Shown piece after piece: positions 13,501 to 42,241 of a stretch of 64,000 nucleotides of DNA. The notes under the pieces were generated by a model, which saw only the letters and a list, made by a program, of their open reading frames with translations, had not been told where the DNA came from and searched no databases. The position numbers and the translations under genes were made by a program. Each line of letters opens with the position of its first letter. Positions within the stretch are counted from its first letter, which is position 1. Source of the DNA: Hormiphora californensis. Its lineage: Eukaryota; Ctenophora; Tentaculata; Cydippida; Pleurobrachiidae. The stretch spans positions 4,852,541 through 4,916,540 of the forward strand of contig CM035350.1 of the NCBI GenBank assembly GCA_020137815.1, written 5' to 3'.

Positions 13501-14952
13501 AAAATTTCAAACTTCTGTGTTCGAGAGAGTGCGAACTGCGAGAGAGCCCCAATTCATTGCTGATTGCTCCTAAAGCAGAAAGCTCACTATCTCATAGTAA
13601 TGGGTGTGAACATCTGGGGAACATCTATTTCCCTATCTCTCTCTCTCTCTCCCTCTATCTCATTTACCAGGTCTTTGAAGCATTTTAGCTCGTCGAACAC
13701 ATTCACATCAGCAAAGGCTTCAAAACACGCCGCTTGGCAGAGGGGATTGTGGTAGGTTATATTAAAAACTGCCCGTCTTGCATTCAGAGTCCGACTTGTG
13801 GAGGGAGCATCCTGAAGAGAGGATGTATGTTATAGCTTGCAGATATATGCGGGGGACCGGGGAGGTGAAATACATACCACAGAGGTATGCGGCAAGAACT
13901 TCAAAAACGGACATAGTAACAGGGAGAGTTTGTTACTTTAACTAAGAGAACAACGACTAGCAAAGTCCACCCGCTGCTGCAGAGGGGACTAGGAAACAGT
14001 TGCTAATGACACACGGAAGAAAAGTTACACCGCTTGTTTATGTTGCACTCACCTCGTGAATGTTGGTAAGCTTTGCTAGCTCCAGAAGTCGGACAAAGAG
14101 GCGAGGTGTCATTAGAGATGATACCCTTTTATCTCGGACACAGATTTTACAGTTTAGTAACACCGCACCAAGTAACTCAGGGTCTTCGCTCTCCTCTGTT
14201 GTTATCACGTGATCAAAAACCAGCGCTAGGTACTCTGGGAGAGAGGGGAGGGGTGAGGTTTAGAGTACTCTGGGAGAGAGGTGAGCGGGTGTGAGGTTTA
14301 GAGTACTCTGGGAGAGAGGGGAGGGGTGTGAGGCGAGGGGTGAGGTTTAGCAGAGTACTCTGGGAGAGAGGGGAGGGGTGTGAGGCGAGGGGTGTGAGGC
14401 GAGGGGTGAGGTTTAGCAGAGTACTCTGGGAGAGAGGGAAGGGGTGTGAGGCGAGGGGTGAGGTTTAGAGTACTCTGGGAGAGAGGGGAGGGGTGTGAGG
14501 CGAGGGGTGAGGTTTAGAGTACTCTGGGAGAGAGAGAGAGGAGGGGTGATGTTTAGAGTACTCTGGGAGAGAGGGGAGGGGTGTGAGGCGAGGGTGAGGT
14601 TTAGAGTACTCTGGAAGAGAGGGAGGGGTGTGAGGCGAGGGGTGAGGTTTAGCAGAGTACTCTGGGAGAGAGGGGAGGGGTGTGAGGCGAGGGGTGAGGT
14701 GTATAGTACTCTGGGAGAGAGGGGAGGGGTGTGAGGCGAGGGGTGAGGTTTAGCAGAGTACTCTGGGAGAGAGAGGGGAGGGGTGAGGTTTAGAGTACTC
14801 TGGATGAGATGGATTCTCTCTCCCTCACCTTCTATTCGATCGAGATCTTCATCTGTGGTGTGGAAGGCAGTGTGGGTCGAGTTGAAAGAGTTGAGTTCAT
14901 CTACCCTCCTGTCTCTCTTATCGCAACTCAATATCTCTACTAGGTGATCCAT
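10581..14952 (-). CDS. RIC8: RIC8 (synembryn), G-alpha chaperone and exchange factor, ~564 aa
   Basis: Eleven coding exons, all in phase: 14952-14829, 14234-14053, 13811-13668, 13098-12861, 12637-12406, 12318-12224, 11917-11766, 11673-11576, 11454-11291, 11031-10930 and 10744-10581. RIC8 folds nascent G-alpha subunits and promotes nucleotide exchange; it is a cytosolic armadillo/HEAT-repeat protein. Diagnostic segments are 'LMTNVNQSINVLASELIFTL' followed by 'MIKYTGYGNSAGLFNRHGLM', the acidic 'DEESDTEEYKE', and the C-terminal 'MTDEEKEAEANKLINLIDNM'. Length is close to the usual ~530-560 residues. Exon 5 must use the donor AA|GTAGGT, because the next in-frame codon would be TAG. A pyrimidine-rich acceptor lies 8 nt before the ATG. 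Intron 1, the intron before exon 5 and intron 9 carry minisatellites. RIC8A versus RIC8B cannot be assigned. Confidence 0.92.
11078..11288. repeat. ~23-bp minisatellite, about nine units, in RIC8 intron 9
   Basis: The unit reads roughly CATGGTAACCATGTTACTAG plus TTGYC. Each unit contains the 13-bp palindrome CATGGTAACCATG. The array fills almost the whole 259-bp intron, and the splice donor itself resembles a unit edge (GTTAGTAGCATCG). Confidence 0.9.
12638..12755. repeat. Three-copy tandem repeat of the RIC8 exon 5 acceptor region
   Basis: On the minus strand the motif C-run + TCCAG/TCAG + ATCTGTAAT appears about three times directly upstream of exon 5 (GATCTG...GGGGGGTAGTGAAT on the plus strand). 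Each copy holds a polypyrimidine tract and an AG, so each is a potential 3' splice site. Confidence 0.75.
14236..14805. repeat. ~50-60-bp minisatellite in RIC8 intron 1, about ten units
   Basis: The units carry 'AGAGTACTCTGGGAGAGAGG' followed by GGAGGGGTGTGAGGCGAGGGGTGAGG variants. On the coding (minus) strand this is CTCTCTCCCAGAGTACT, which equals the true acceptor and first exon bases of exon 2 (...CCCAG|AGTAC). The array therefore multiplies the 3' splice site. Apparent long frames across it are repeat artefacts. Confidence 0.9.
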
Positions 14953-15261
14953 GATAGCAGCTAATCAGGGGATTCGATTTGAAGTTGGTTATTAATCAAA
15001 CTGTGAAGTTTAAGTATACATATTGGTTACAAAAGATCCCCTATTACGCTCCGGGAGCTCGCGTTGAGGGGTATAGTAAGTTCATGGTAGAATTATATGT
15101 GCCAACGCCGGAACGTTTCGGGACACAATAGGGACACATTCAGGGCACATTTTAAGGATAGGTTCAGGACAGGTTCGGGACACATTCAGGACACATTGAG
15201 GACATGCCAGTCCTTCAGGTAGATATATCTGATCTGTTAGTCAACCAGCTTATCACTCGGG

Positions 15262-15672
15262 TTGTTGTTGTTGTTGTATGCGCCTCCGCTTCCAATCCTC
15301 TACTTGTGATTTTATCCCGTCCGGCAGCCAGTTCCTCACGCCCGAGAAGGACGGAGCTCAGGTTCCAGAGTTTCCTCTTTCCCCCGGGAGAGTTTTCTTC
15401 CTCCGTCTTATGTCCATGGTTTTGGAGATAAGGGTGGAATCGTCTCCCATAACTATCTTAACAGGTCCCATGAAGAGGACCGCACCAGCACTGTTTTCAC
15501 ATTGTGCCAGTCTCGGATATCTCCAGCGACCCTTGGTGAGTGGCATCTCAGCATTGATCGCTCTAGATGTGGCCTTGGCTAGGACAATTCGGACGCTCCA
15601 TTGACTATGGCACCTTTGTAGATTTTGCGCTGCCAACCTCTGATTTGTAATCAGTACTCCATGTGGGTTCAT
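15262..15672 (-). pseudogene. Unrecognised ORF remnant inside the transposon
   Basis: A minus-strand frame starts MNPHGVLITNQRLAAQNLQR and runs to a TGA near 15360. The same frame then continues for ~35 codons ('FSGVRNWLPDGIKSQVEDWK') into a Gln run encoded by the ATTG/TTG repeat at ~15262. I do not recognise it. It may be a relic of a transposon protein or a chance frame; the continuation across one stop is the only argument for a former gene. Confidence 0.25.
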
Positions 15673-16925
15673 GGAACATCACTTTTTGTTCGTGATGCAG
15701 ATGCAGCGTCCGGCCGTTCATGGGGTAGTTAGGGCAGGTTCCTTCCCAATTAACGGAACTCTGGCGTGTGAAATGTTTAGTGGGTTAGGTATCTATGTGC
15801 GTCACTCATAGAAATTTGTTTTGTAGCATGGGATAGTGGTTTGTTCTGTTTGTTGATCAGGTTTTTGTGGAGGCTTGTTTGTTAGTAGAGAGTGATGATG
15901 TTGGTTTGTTACCTTCATCGTTTGGGGGGTAATCGCCATTTGGGAATATCCTACGCTTCTCATGGACTTTTGAAGAAGCGTAGGTAGTAGCGAGGCTACT
16001 GGTTAGTGTAGTTTCTCCCTGTTGGGCTACGGAAACACCCCTTGAGTTTATCTCGACCTCGGCGTGGGAATTTTGCCGAGTGTCGGTGGTAGCTAACCAG
16101 TTATGACCTAGCTTGTTAGACCTTTTATACCTGTCCAGAGGCTAGGTGGACAGAAGGTAGATGTGGGCCAGTTGAGATTAGACCTCCTCCAGCCTGGACT
16201 TTTGCTGGAGGACGGGTTTTGGCCGGTATTTAGCCATCTACTTTGGCCCAGTGCACAAGGCTGGGGAGATGGTGTAATACCGGCCGGGGGTATCTCTATT
16301 CAGAGAGAGATGAGTCATGAGCGGATTAGAGAAAGGAAGAGAGAAAAACACACCACCCAAGGAGGGCAGCTCTGTTTCCTTGGAGTGGTATGTGAGATGC
16401 TCCAGGCAGTTCAAGAGCTTCATGGTTTACCCCGGGGTATGCCGGGTCACCCCTGAAGATTCCCTGCCTGGTCTGTAGGACACTATTGCTATCTAAAAAA
16501 AATAGACATTAGCCGCGGCCTGCATCTCAAGGGCGTGGGAAGGAATCTCACCCTCCTTATCACTCGGGTAACACATGGCGTGGTGAGTGGTGACTTGAGA
16601 CGGGTACAGTATGTCAGGTCACGGTACGTGGTCGTCACTGCACCGATTATTGTGTGACGTGACCACAACCTTATTATCGTAACACTGAGATAGACCTTCT
16701 GTAACAATTAGACCGATTTAGTCGTAGCGGGAAGGGAAGGTCTGACATGTGATCATGACACGCAACTGCTAATTATGGGAGCTGCTGCCTTCGTCTTGAT
16801 GAGGCCCCCAATTAGTGAGACCAGCTGCAAGGGGTGGTTTAATAAGTAACTGCTAATGGGAGGTTACACCCGTCATTATCATGTTATTGAGCCTACCAAT
16901 TACGGACACCCCTGGTACCAACAGG

Positions 16926-16932
16926 TATAAAA
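16926..16932 (+). promoter_or_regulatory. TATA-box-like site 39 bp before the zinc-ribbon ORF
   Basis: TATAAAA lies at a plausible distance for a start at 16965. An AATAAA follows the ORF at 17546-17551. Together they frame a compact intronless transcription unit inside the transposon. Confidence 0.4.
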
Positions 16933-16964
16933 ACAACCTTACGGGCTCGATATAACTAACCAAT

Positions 16965-17480
16965 ATGACTTTCTTTTCATACTCCGACCTGCTGGCTAAC
17001 GGAATCCTTGACTCTGAAGCCAACGCCTGCCACTACCTCATCTCCAAGAAGATTATTCCCACTCGACGAACCTGTCCCATCTGCTCCTCCGAGATGGCGA
17101 TCAAGTCCTGCTCTACCACCCAGTACTCTGATGGATTCTGTTGGAGGTGTACCTGTGGATGCAAGATATCCGTTCGGGAGCACAGCATCCTCGAGAACAA
17201 GCAGACTCCATTCCGAACATTCGTGGGGATCCTTTACTGTTACTCCTCGAGAACTACCCCTGCGATTGCAGCTCAGCAACACCATCTAGATCAGCGTACG
17301 GTGAAGCAGTACTACACCATAATCCGAGAGAAGATGAAGGGGGAGATCAGCGCTGACAAGACCCTGGACATCACTGAACATGCTTGGCTAAAACAGAAGG
17401 GAGCAACAACCGTGTCTGATACGAACAGACTGTTTTCTATGCTACTGCCAGAGTTGTTGTATTATCGTAACTGGTGTTAA
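16965..17480 (+). CDS. Merlin/ISXO2-like transposase N-terminal region, 171 aa, no catalytic core
   Basis: A single uninterrupted frame. Residues ~38-72 form a zinc-ribbon-like cluster: CPIC, then DGFCWRCTCGC. This is followed by 'QTPFRTFVGILYCYSS' and a helix-turn-helix-like 'LDQRTVKQYYTIIREKM'. The order Cys-ribbon, 'DG-xWRC' and the helical segment is that of the N-terminus of Merlin/IS1016-type (ISXO2-like) transposases. The DDE catalytic domain that should follow is absent; the frame ends after 'MLLPELLYYRNWC'. It has its own TATA-like box and polyadenylation signal. Either it is a truncated transposase or a standalone DNA-binding derivative of a non-autonomous element. Family assignment is by pattern and moderate. 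Confidence 0.6.
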   Translation: MTFFSYSDLLANGILDSEANACHYLISKKIIPTRRTCPICSSEMAIKSCSTTQYSDGFCWRCTCGCKISVREHSILENKQTPFRTFVGILYCYSSRTTPAIAAQQHHLDQRTVKQYYTIIREKMKGEISADKTLDITEHAWLKQKGATTVSDTNRLFSMLLPELLYYRNWC

Positions 17481-17884
17481 GACTTGCAGTTATTCAATTT
17501 TTGTACCTGTTAAATTTTACACTGCCGACTATTATAATAGTTCAAAATAAAGTGTGCGTGTCTTATTTTTCACCAAAACCGGGAGGAGGGTAAAGTAAAT
17601 GATTCACGATATGTTCACGATCTGCCAATGTGTCCCGAATCTGTCCTGAGTATGTCCTGACTGTGTCCCGAACCTGTTCTCAATGTGTCCCGAAACTTTC
17701 CGGCGGTGGTATGTCATTGTACCAATTTCATTACCAATAAACATACTTGGTGTAATAATAAATATGACTAAAACCAAAACAAACACACATGACACACATA
17801 CCATAACTCACTATAACACATAAATTCCAGGTAAAAAGTAACGATAAAACTCTGAGCAACGCATGCAGTTGAAACGGGCAGATT

Positions 17885-19263
17885 TTAATGGAGAGAAGAT
17901 AAAAATTTGAAGAGAGATGAGTGCCATAGTTTAGGGTCATCAAGGTAGCAAGAGTGACTGCCAGAAGGAATCTTGACGAGGCTCACACCTGGCACCTTAG
18001 CTAACATCTGCTCCACCTATATGTAGGGAGGGAGGGGGTCAAGGGAGAGTGGCAACTATATTGAGGTAGAGAATGCAGACTATTCATTACTCGTTATATA
18101 GTGACCCAGTAAAAAAGACGAATGATCCCCTTACCATTGGTCCGAATACTGAATCTTTTTCTCCGTATACAGCCAATACCGGCATCTTTAGTGCCTCATA
18201 CTCCTGTTCAGTGTGCTTGTTGAGGGAGACTGGTGCGATAGGGACCCAGCCGCCAAGAATTGTAGGGTTGGTGAAAACAAAGGGGACGGCATACTCTCCA
18301 CTCATGGATGGGGAAATAACCACTGGGGGTACACCTGGGGAGGATAGGATCAGTAGAATGTATGTCTTAGGGGGAAAGAAGGTATAGGGATGTAGTGGTC
18401 TAGCAGAATAGGGGAAGGGGTGTAGCAGAATTGTTGATCCCGAATTAATCCAAATAAAAAAGCTGGAGCACACTTACGATTATCGAAAAATTCGATGAAC
18501 TCTTTCAGGAAAAGTTCTTTAGGGAAATCCTTATGAATGGAAGAGGAATGCCCATAGCCGGGTAAATCGAGTGCTATTGCCCTGTAACCTATATCAGGAG
18601 GTGATTTGAGTTAGAGAATTTGTTGTAAACCGAGTCTTTTCATATTCTCATAAATATGATTACAAGATTACAATATCAATATGAATATAAACCTAACACA
18701 TGCTTACCCTTGAGTCGCCTGGCACTGTGTTCGTGCTCCCGCATTTAGAATAAAAAGAAAGTATGAACAATTCAAGTTTACCCGTAATTGTTCTGTTGGT
18801 AAAATTTTGAGTTGTGACATAAAATACAAATATACATAGTACAAATGGCTTATCTCCCACATTACCTTGCTCACGTAGCATTTCAAGAGTCCCCAGCGTT
18901 TTCCAAGTTTCTTTGCTAAACTTCATCCCGTGCAGAAGAAAGACCGTTCTTATCGGTGTATGGACGGGTTTAAAGTTGTAAAATGCTATCTTACTTCCAT
19001 TAATATCCACATGAAGTATCCCAAAGGGACTGTCGTGTATCGAACTAAGCGAATGATGAATATCAGCATGGCGACTACAAGTAACTCCCTAAATAAAGTG
19101 ATTTCAAAATGTCAGTATCCCTGTATTATACCTGCGTAAAAAAGAAGCTGACTACTTACTTTTCTGACGAGAGTGAAGATTGGAAGACCAGGACTAAGAA
19201 TCCGCAGAGAAAGAAAAGTAAGACATAGAAAAGAGGGGTTTTCCGGAAGTTGGTAATCTGCAT
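17885..19263 (-). CDS. ABHD14-like alpha/beta hydrolase, 251 aa
   Basis: Five exons in phase: 19263-19160, 19074-18866, 18588-18478, 18334-18135 and 18016-17885. The N-terminus (MQITNFRKTPLFYVLLFFLC) is a signal-anchor, as in ABHD14A. The fold markers are 'TVFLLHGMKFSKETWKTLGT' (oxyanion strand and helix), 'YRAIALDLPGYGHSSS', the nucleophile elbow 'VVISPSMSGEY', 'LAVYGEKDSVFG' (acid) and 'PSGSHSCYLDDPKLWH' (catalytic His). The Ser-x-Ser-x-Gly elbow and the His-(S/P)-CYLD context are specific to ABHD14/CIB. ABHD14B has lysine-deacetylase activity in mammals; the activity here is not shown. Exon 2 needs the acceptor TTGTAG|T, because the nearer TTTAG breaks the frame. An acceptor lies 17 nt before the ATG, with a short upstream ATG-TCA-GGG-TAG frame after it. 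Confidence 0.9.
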
Positions 19264-19424
19264 AGCTACCCTGACATTATCTGCAGAAATTTAAAACTTG
19301 TATTTCAAGGGTTTAGAAAGATGTAGATGACTGCCGAATTAGTACGAAGTGAACAGGGGTGGCGAAATGATTGTTCTCTAGGGAGCGGATGCACACCCGG
19401 CCGGCACCGGGGAATGGGGATTCT

Positions 19425-20366
19425 GGCAGGTCGGTAGAACTTCGACAGAATTTAGGGTAGGTCTGAATTTAGGGTAGGTCTGAATTTAGGGTAGGTCTGA
19501 ATTTAGGGTAGGTCTGAATTTAGGGTAGGTCTGAATTTAGGGTAGGTCTGAATTTAGGGTAGGTCTGAATTTAGGGTAGGTCCGTAACGTATCGTTTATC
19601 AAAGCATTGCAATTCAATCTTAGTCACCGATTAGGTCGCTGAACCGCGTCCCGTATCTCGTATCAACTTATTGAAATTCGAGGTTAGACATAAATTAGGT
19701 CCCTGAACCACGTCCCGTATCTCGTACCAACTCATTACAATTCGAGGTTAGACACAAATTAGAGGGCAAACGAATTGTTTTTTTCTTAAACAGGTTTCAA
19801 CTCAGGATGGAACTCTTTAAGTCTACGTGCATAAACTAATTAGTGAACAGTCAAACAGTCCTAATTTCATTTGATGCGATACGGAACACAGTCTACCTAC
19901 CTAACTCAGTTCACCTACTTTAAGTAGTTCTTAGTCTCGGTGACTAAGATGGAATTGCAATGAGTTGATACGAGATACGGGACGTGCTTCAGCGACCTAA
20001 TCTGTGGCTAACCTCGAATTTCAATGATTTAATACGAGATACGGGAAGTGGTTCAGCGACCTAATCGGTGACTAAGATCGAATTGAAATGAGTTGATACG
20101 AGATACGGGACGCGGTTCAGCGACCTAATCAGAACCTAATGTCGAATTGCAATGCTTTGATAAACGATACGTTACGGACCTACCCTAAATTCAGACCTAC
20201 CCTAAATTCAGACCTACCCTAAATTCAGACCTACCCTAAATTCAGACCTACCCTAAATTCAGACCTACCCTAAATTCAGACCTACCCTAAATTCAGACCT
20301 ACCCTAAATTCAGACCTACCCTAAATTGACCTACCCTAAATTCTGTCGAAGTTCTACCGACCTGCC
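19425..20366. mobile_element. Foldback element with TTAGGG-bearing 17-bp arrays and 8-bp target duplication
   Basis: Ends GGCAGGTCGGTAGAACTTCG and complement are inverted. Just inside, the left arm has 8 tandem copies of GAATTTAGGGTAGGTCT and the right arm has 10 copies in inverted orientation. The central ~570 bp holds further inverted sub-repeats of the type 'GTATCTCGTATCAACT'. GGGATTCT flanks the element exactly on both sides (19417-19424, 20367-20374), an 8-bp duplication as produced by hAT transposases. No ORF. Confidence 0.9.
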
Positions 20367-20374
20367 GGGATTCT

Positions 20375-21180
20375 TATCAACATTTTGGCGATTAGAAAAA
20401 TTAACTCCACTGCACTGTGCACCCGGGGTCAGGGCCCAGGGGCTGCAGCCACGCCCCACGGTCAGTGGGAGTGAAACCCCCACAAGCAGGGACCAGGGGC
20501 GAAGCTCCAGCGGGGGTGTAGGTGCAGAACCAGCGTGAGTAGTCAGCAGGGGCTAGGGCCAAGTTTTGAATTTTTGGAGGAGCGAGAACAGTTGGCAAAC
20601 CAGGGATGTCGCTGGGCCTTCGGCCTAGCTCGTAACTGTGCTGTGTGCAGTGTGCGTCGAGGGGCCTTGGGAAGCGCATGGCAGAGGGTGTCCGGTGTGG
20701 GGGTGAACCCCCCCCCCAAAAAGCGGGTTCGGGCGCGATTATAATCTGGGTGCCTTGCAGCGTGTTTACAGGTGCCAAGAAAGTACACCTAAAACCACTT
20801 AGACCGACTTATTTCAAAGGAAAACAAGTTCGATTTTTTGAAGTTGTCAAAAAATCCGACTTTAACTTTTTACTGATATGAACTTTTTTAGGATCCCTAT
20901 AAGGCAGCGCTTTTCAAGAAAAGCGCTGCCTTATCCCGCGCTATCGGCCAACGAAACAAAAAAAAGACGTTCGCGTTATTTAATTTTTATTTCTCCTTCG
21001 CTGGTCGATAGAACCACTGCCAAGGCTCCTTTTCACAGCAAAAGAGTCCTCTTTGTTGTTAGAGATATCTTGTGTTTGTAATCTTTGTATTATCCTCGAA
21101 TTTTGTACCCTAATAAGATCAATTCCTCGATTTAGAATGAAAACCGTTCTGGGAAAAGACGACTGTGCACACGTGAATGA
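20375..21180. other. Intergenic, no gene seen; one strong hairpin
   Basis: GC-rich to about 20,760, then AT-rich. Frames here lack recognisable features. TAAGGCAGCGCTTTT at 20900-20914 and its complement at 20919-20933, with loop CAAG, form a perfect 15-bp stem 280 bp before the FBXO9 start. Confidence 0.6.
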
Positions 21181-21211
21181 GCTATTCTGTATCCTCCGGT
21201 CTTCATGAGCA

Positions 21212-22451
21212 ATGTCAAACGAAAAAGATCTCGACAGCTTTAGGCAGGCATGGAAATTTGAGCTTTCTAGCCCCCAGGAGTCCCGACATGCTCGAGCTAA
21301 GCAGCTCTACCTCAAGGGAGTTGAGCTTGAAAGAGAAGGAATGTGTTATGAAGCAATAGAGTTCTTCAGACAGGCCCTTAAGCTTGTTCCCGACCTAGAG
21401 AAGCATGTTGATGTCAGGAAGGAACTAGAAAACTTCAATCCATCCACTTCTAACTCCACTGGTCTCGAGTTCTATGAGGTAACTATTGTTGATATATCGT
21501 GGAAATACACTGTACATATTATATACTTCTGAGTTTGTGTGTTTTAAAACTTTGCCATTGTTTCAGGACGATGCTGGGCCATCCAGCCAGGGAACTGCAG
21601 TAGCGGATCCATGGATGGTAAAGTTCAACTCGACAGAGCTAGATTTTGATGAAACGGAGACCTGTGAGAGAGGTTACAACTCCTCGTCAACACACATTTC
21701 ATATCTACCTAATGAGATTGTTCTACAAATATTCGGATATGTAGTTTCAACTGAGCTTGATATGAAGTCCCTGGAAACCATTGCAGGGGTGTGTAAGTGG
21801 TTCTACAAACTTTCCCGAACACCCCGCATCTGGCAGGCGGCGTGCTTTAAAATTTGGCCCGATCTCCGTTCCCAAATAACCGACATCGAGGAGGGGGAGA
21901 GTTTCACGAGCTGGAGGGGGATGTTTATCAACCGACCTCACCTCCGGTTTGATGGTGTCTACATTAGTAGGATCAAGTATTACCGTGAGGGAGAACAAAA
22001 ACCCAGCCTGTGTTGCTCCCTCCAGACAGTGTTCTACCACCGCTTCCTCCGCTTCTTCTCGGACGGCCTGGTACTTGGTATGAACACCCCAACACCTCCC
22101 CAGCAAGCTGTAGCTCTCCTAAAGGACCGGAGTAACTCCAATAAAGATGTCCTTTATGGACAGTACACGATTACTGGCGATCTCATCAAGATAACCCTCT
22201 TTAAACGAGATATGGGAGCACGAGGGAGGAGGATACGCCTCCAACCGGACCTGTCCTACAATGCCACTCTGCAGATCGTTAAAAAGGGAGGGAAGCAGAC
22301 CCTAAACTGGGTGGAGTATAACATGGTAACTAACAGGAATGGGAAGCTAACTAAGAGCGATATAGAGCTGGAACCGCCCCATTTCTGCAGGTTCATGTTC
22401 AGCAGGGTAAAGAGTTACACTGCTACCTCCGCTGGTACTATCACCACCTAG
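21212..22451 (+). CDS. FBXO9: F-box only protein 9, 383 aa
   Basis: Two exons, 21212-21478 and 21567-22451, in phase. FBXO9 is a substrate receptor of SCF ubiquitin ligases, implicated in TTI1/TEL2 turnover. The order is as in the family: an N-terminal TPR-like segment ('RAKQLYLKGVELEREGMCYE' and 'AIEFFRQALKLVPDLEKHVD'), an F-box at about residues 130-175 ('ISYLPNEIVLQIFGYVVSTE' and 'VCKWFYKLSRTPRIWQAACF'), then the FBXO9 C-terminal region 'RFDGVYISRIKYYREGEQKP', 'FYHRFLRFFSDGLVLGMNTP' and 'HFCRFMFSRVKSYT'. Length is close to the human protein. ATG at 21212 is chosen because it opens the TPR; a pyrimidine-rich stretch ending in AG stops 2 nt before it. Adducin begins 535 bp downstream on the same strand. 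Confidence 0.95.
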
Positions 22452-22988
22452 ATCATCATGGGAACTGCAACGCCACTAACAACAAACAATTGTTGCTGCC
22501 ATTCACATTTGATCATGCTTCGTATTTTCTATCTCTTACGGACAACATTCAGCGACAGAGACGATGTTATTGGTGGGTTACATGCCCTCATATTGGATAT
22601 GTAGGAGAGAGAGAAATAAACATTCGGAGCTGGGCAGGTATTGGTTTTGTTGGTGTTACATTGCTCGGTGTTGCATCATCACATGCGGCTTGTGCAGTTC
22701 TCTTTGTTCTAATATGGAATGTGGCGACAGTAATACCTATTAATCATGGATAAATATTTTGTGGAGAATAGAAAGAATATTATCTTTAAACCAGTCAGTA
22801 GTCTCTATTAGATGACTCTTATATTTGTCACTATCTGTCTTTTTATATATGTCTTTTTTGTAGAACAGAACATTTTTTTCTCTCCTGAATTTGCGTTTTT
22901 ATTGTCTGCTCCTTGAGTACTAAACCTTTAACCCCATATATTCTGTGTCCGACTCTAAACCATGTTAAACTCCATCTCTCAATAGCTC

Positions 22989-41459
<18,471 letters not shown>

Positions 41460-42065
41460 TACTAATTCAAGGGGCCGTGGACCGAGCAGGAAAAGATAGA
41501 AAAAGGGGAACTAGAATTAAACGCCGGGAACAGACTTTGGGATAACCTTGAAAGACATTGATATTCTTGTGCTGTTTTACAGACTCTTGTATCTACGTTT
41601 TGCACTTGTAGATTGCTGCTTGTTTAAGAAAATGTTTTAGAGACTGCTGTAAGTGGGCTGGGACCGTTTCTTGTGCGTGTTTGTGTGTTCGTGTGTGTGT
41701 GGGTGTGTGTGACTTCGCTGGTAAGGATTCACGGGTTTACTCCTTCATATTTTTATTCAATTTTATGTTTTTATGTTCTGATGACCGATTTTCAAAAGAG
41801 AATTTACTTTAGATTTAGAGAAAGAGCCACCTTAGGAGTAAGTATTATGCATTGATTCAATTGTAATATTTTAAAATGCCAAACATTTATTACACCACAA
41901 AACAAGATTTTGTAACATGTGACTTGTACCAGAGCTGTCTGGTGGCGCCAGACCCCATTTTGCTTCTCAATGCAACAATGCAACGACAGTGCAGTACGCT
42001 CAGATTCTGAGCCTCAGAATCAGATCGGGTCGGCCACAGTGAGGAGACATCGGACCCAGGTAAGT

Positions 42066-42163
42066 AGGAAGAACGTGTCCGTTTGTCTCATGAGTGTATC
42101 ATGAGCGCTCATGATACACTCACGACACATTCATGAGACAAACGGACACATTCTTCCTACTGA
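42066..42163. repeat. 98-bp palindrome
   Basis: GTAGGAAGAACGTGTCCGTT at the left pairs with AACGGACACATTCTTCCTAC at the right. The centre is ATCATGAGCGCTCATGAT. It lies inside a diverged CTGTCTGGC-family copy, directly after 'GACCCAG'. Confidence 0.85.
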
Positions 42164-42241
42164 CCCAATAGATGGTAGTACGTATTTACATGCAGTACAA
42201 TGTGGTGGTGGTGGTACAGATAGGTTATAGCGTGCCAAACT

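Larger units (their letters stand above)
15106..17705 (+). mobile_element. 2.6-kb DNA transposon with CGCCGGAANGTTTCGGG ends
   Basis: The terminal 22 bases at 15106-15127 (CGCCGGAACGTTTCGGGACA...) and at 17684-17705 are inverted copies with one mismatch. Just inside each end are short degenerate repeats based on GGGACACATTCAGG or its complement (15120-15205 and 17630-17690). The element carries a zinc-ribbon ORF (16965-17480) and a broken minus-strand frame (15262-15672). Direct flanks show only a weak 5-base similarity (TATGT), so the target duplication is unresolved. It separates ABHD14 and RIC8, which would otherwise be about 330 bp apart. Confidence 0.7.

Noticed and set aside
14413-14952. 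179-codon frame starting at the RIC8 ATG
   Set aside because: Only the first 124 bases are exon; the rest reads through the donor GTGAGG into the minisatellite.
16163-16456. 97-codon frame MGQLRLDLLQPG...
   Set aside because: It overlaps short inverted repeats (CCTCCAGCCTGGAC / TGCTGGAGG) inside the transposon and has no protein features.
18704-18745. Possible extra ABHD14 exon with donor AGG|GTAAGC
   Set aside because: Direct joining of the 18866 and 18588 exons gives the exact family sequence 'REQG-YRAIALDLPG'; the extra exon would disrupt it.
19449-19590. TTAGGG-like array as a telomere or CRISPR array
   Set aside because: It is 8 copies of a 17-mer without spacers, inside a bounded mobile element with inverted partner and target duplication.
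20401-20788. Several GC-rich frames of 70-125 codons on both strands
   Set aside because: Mutually overlapping, no domain, signal peptide or splice pattern; composition effect.
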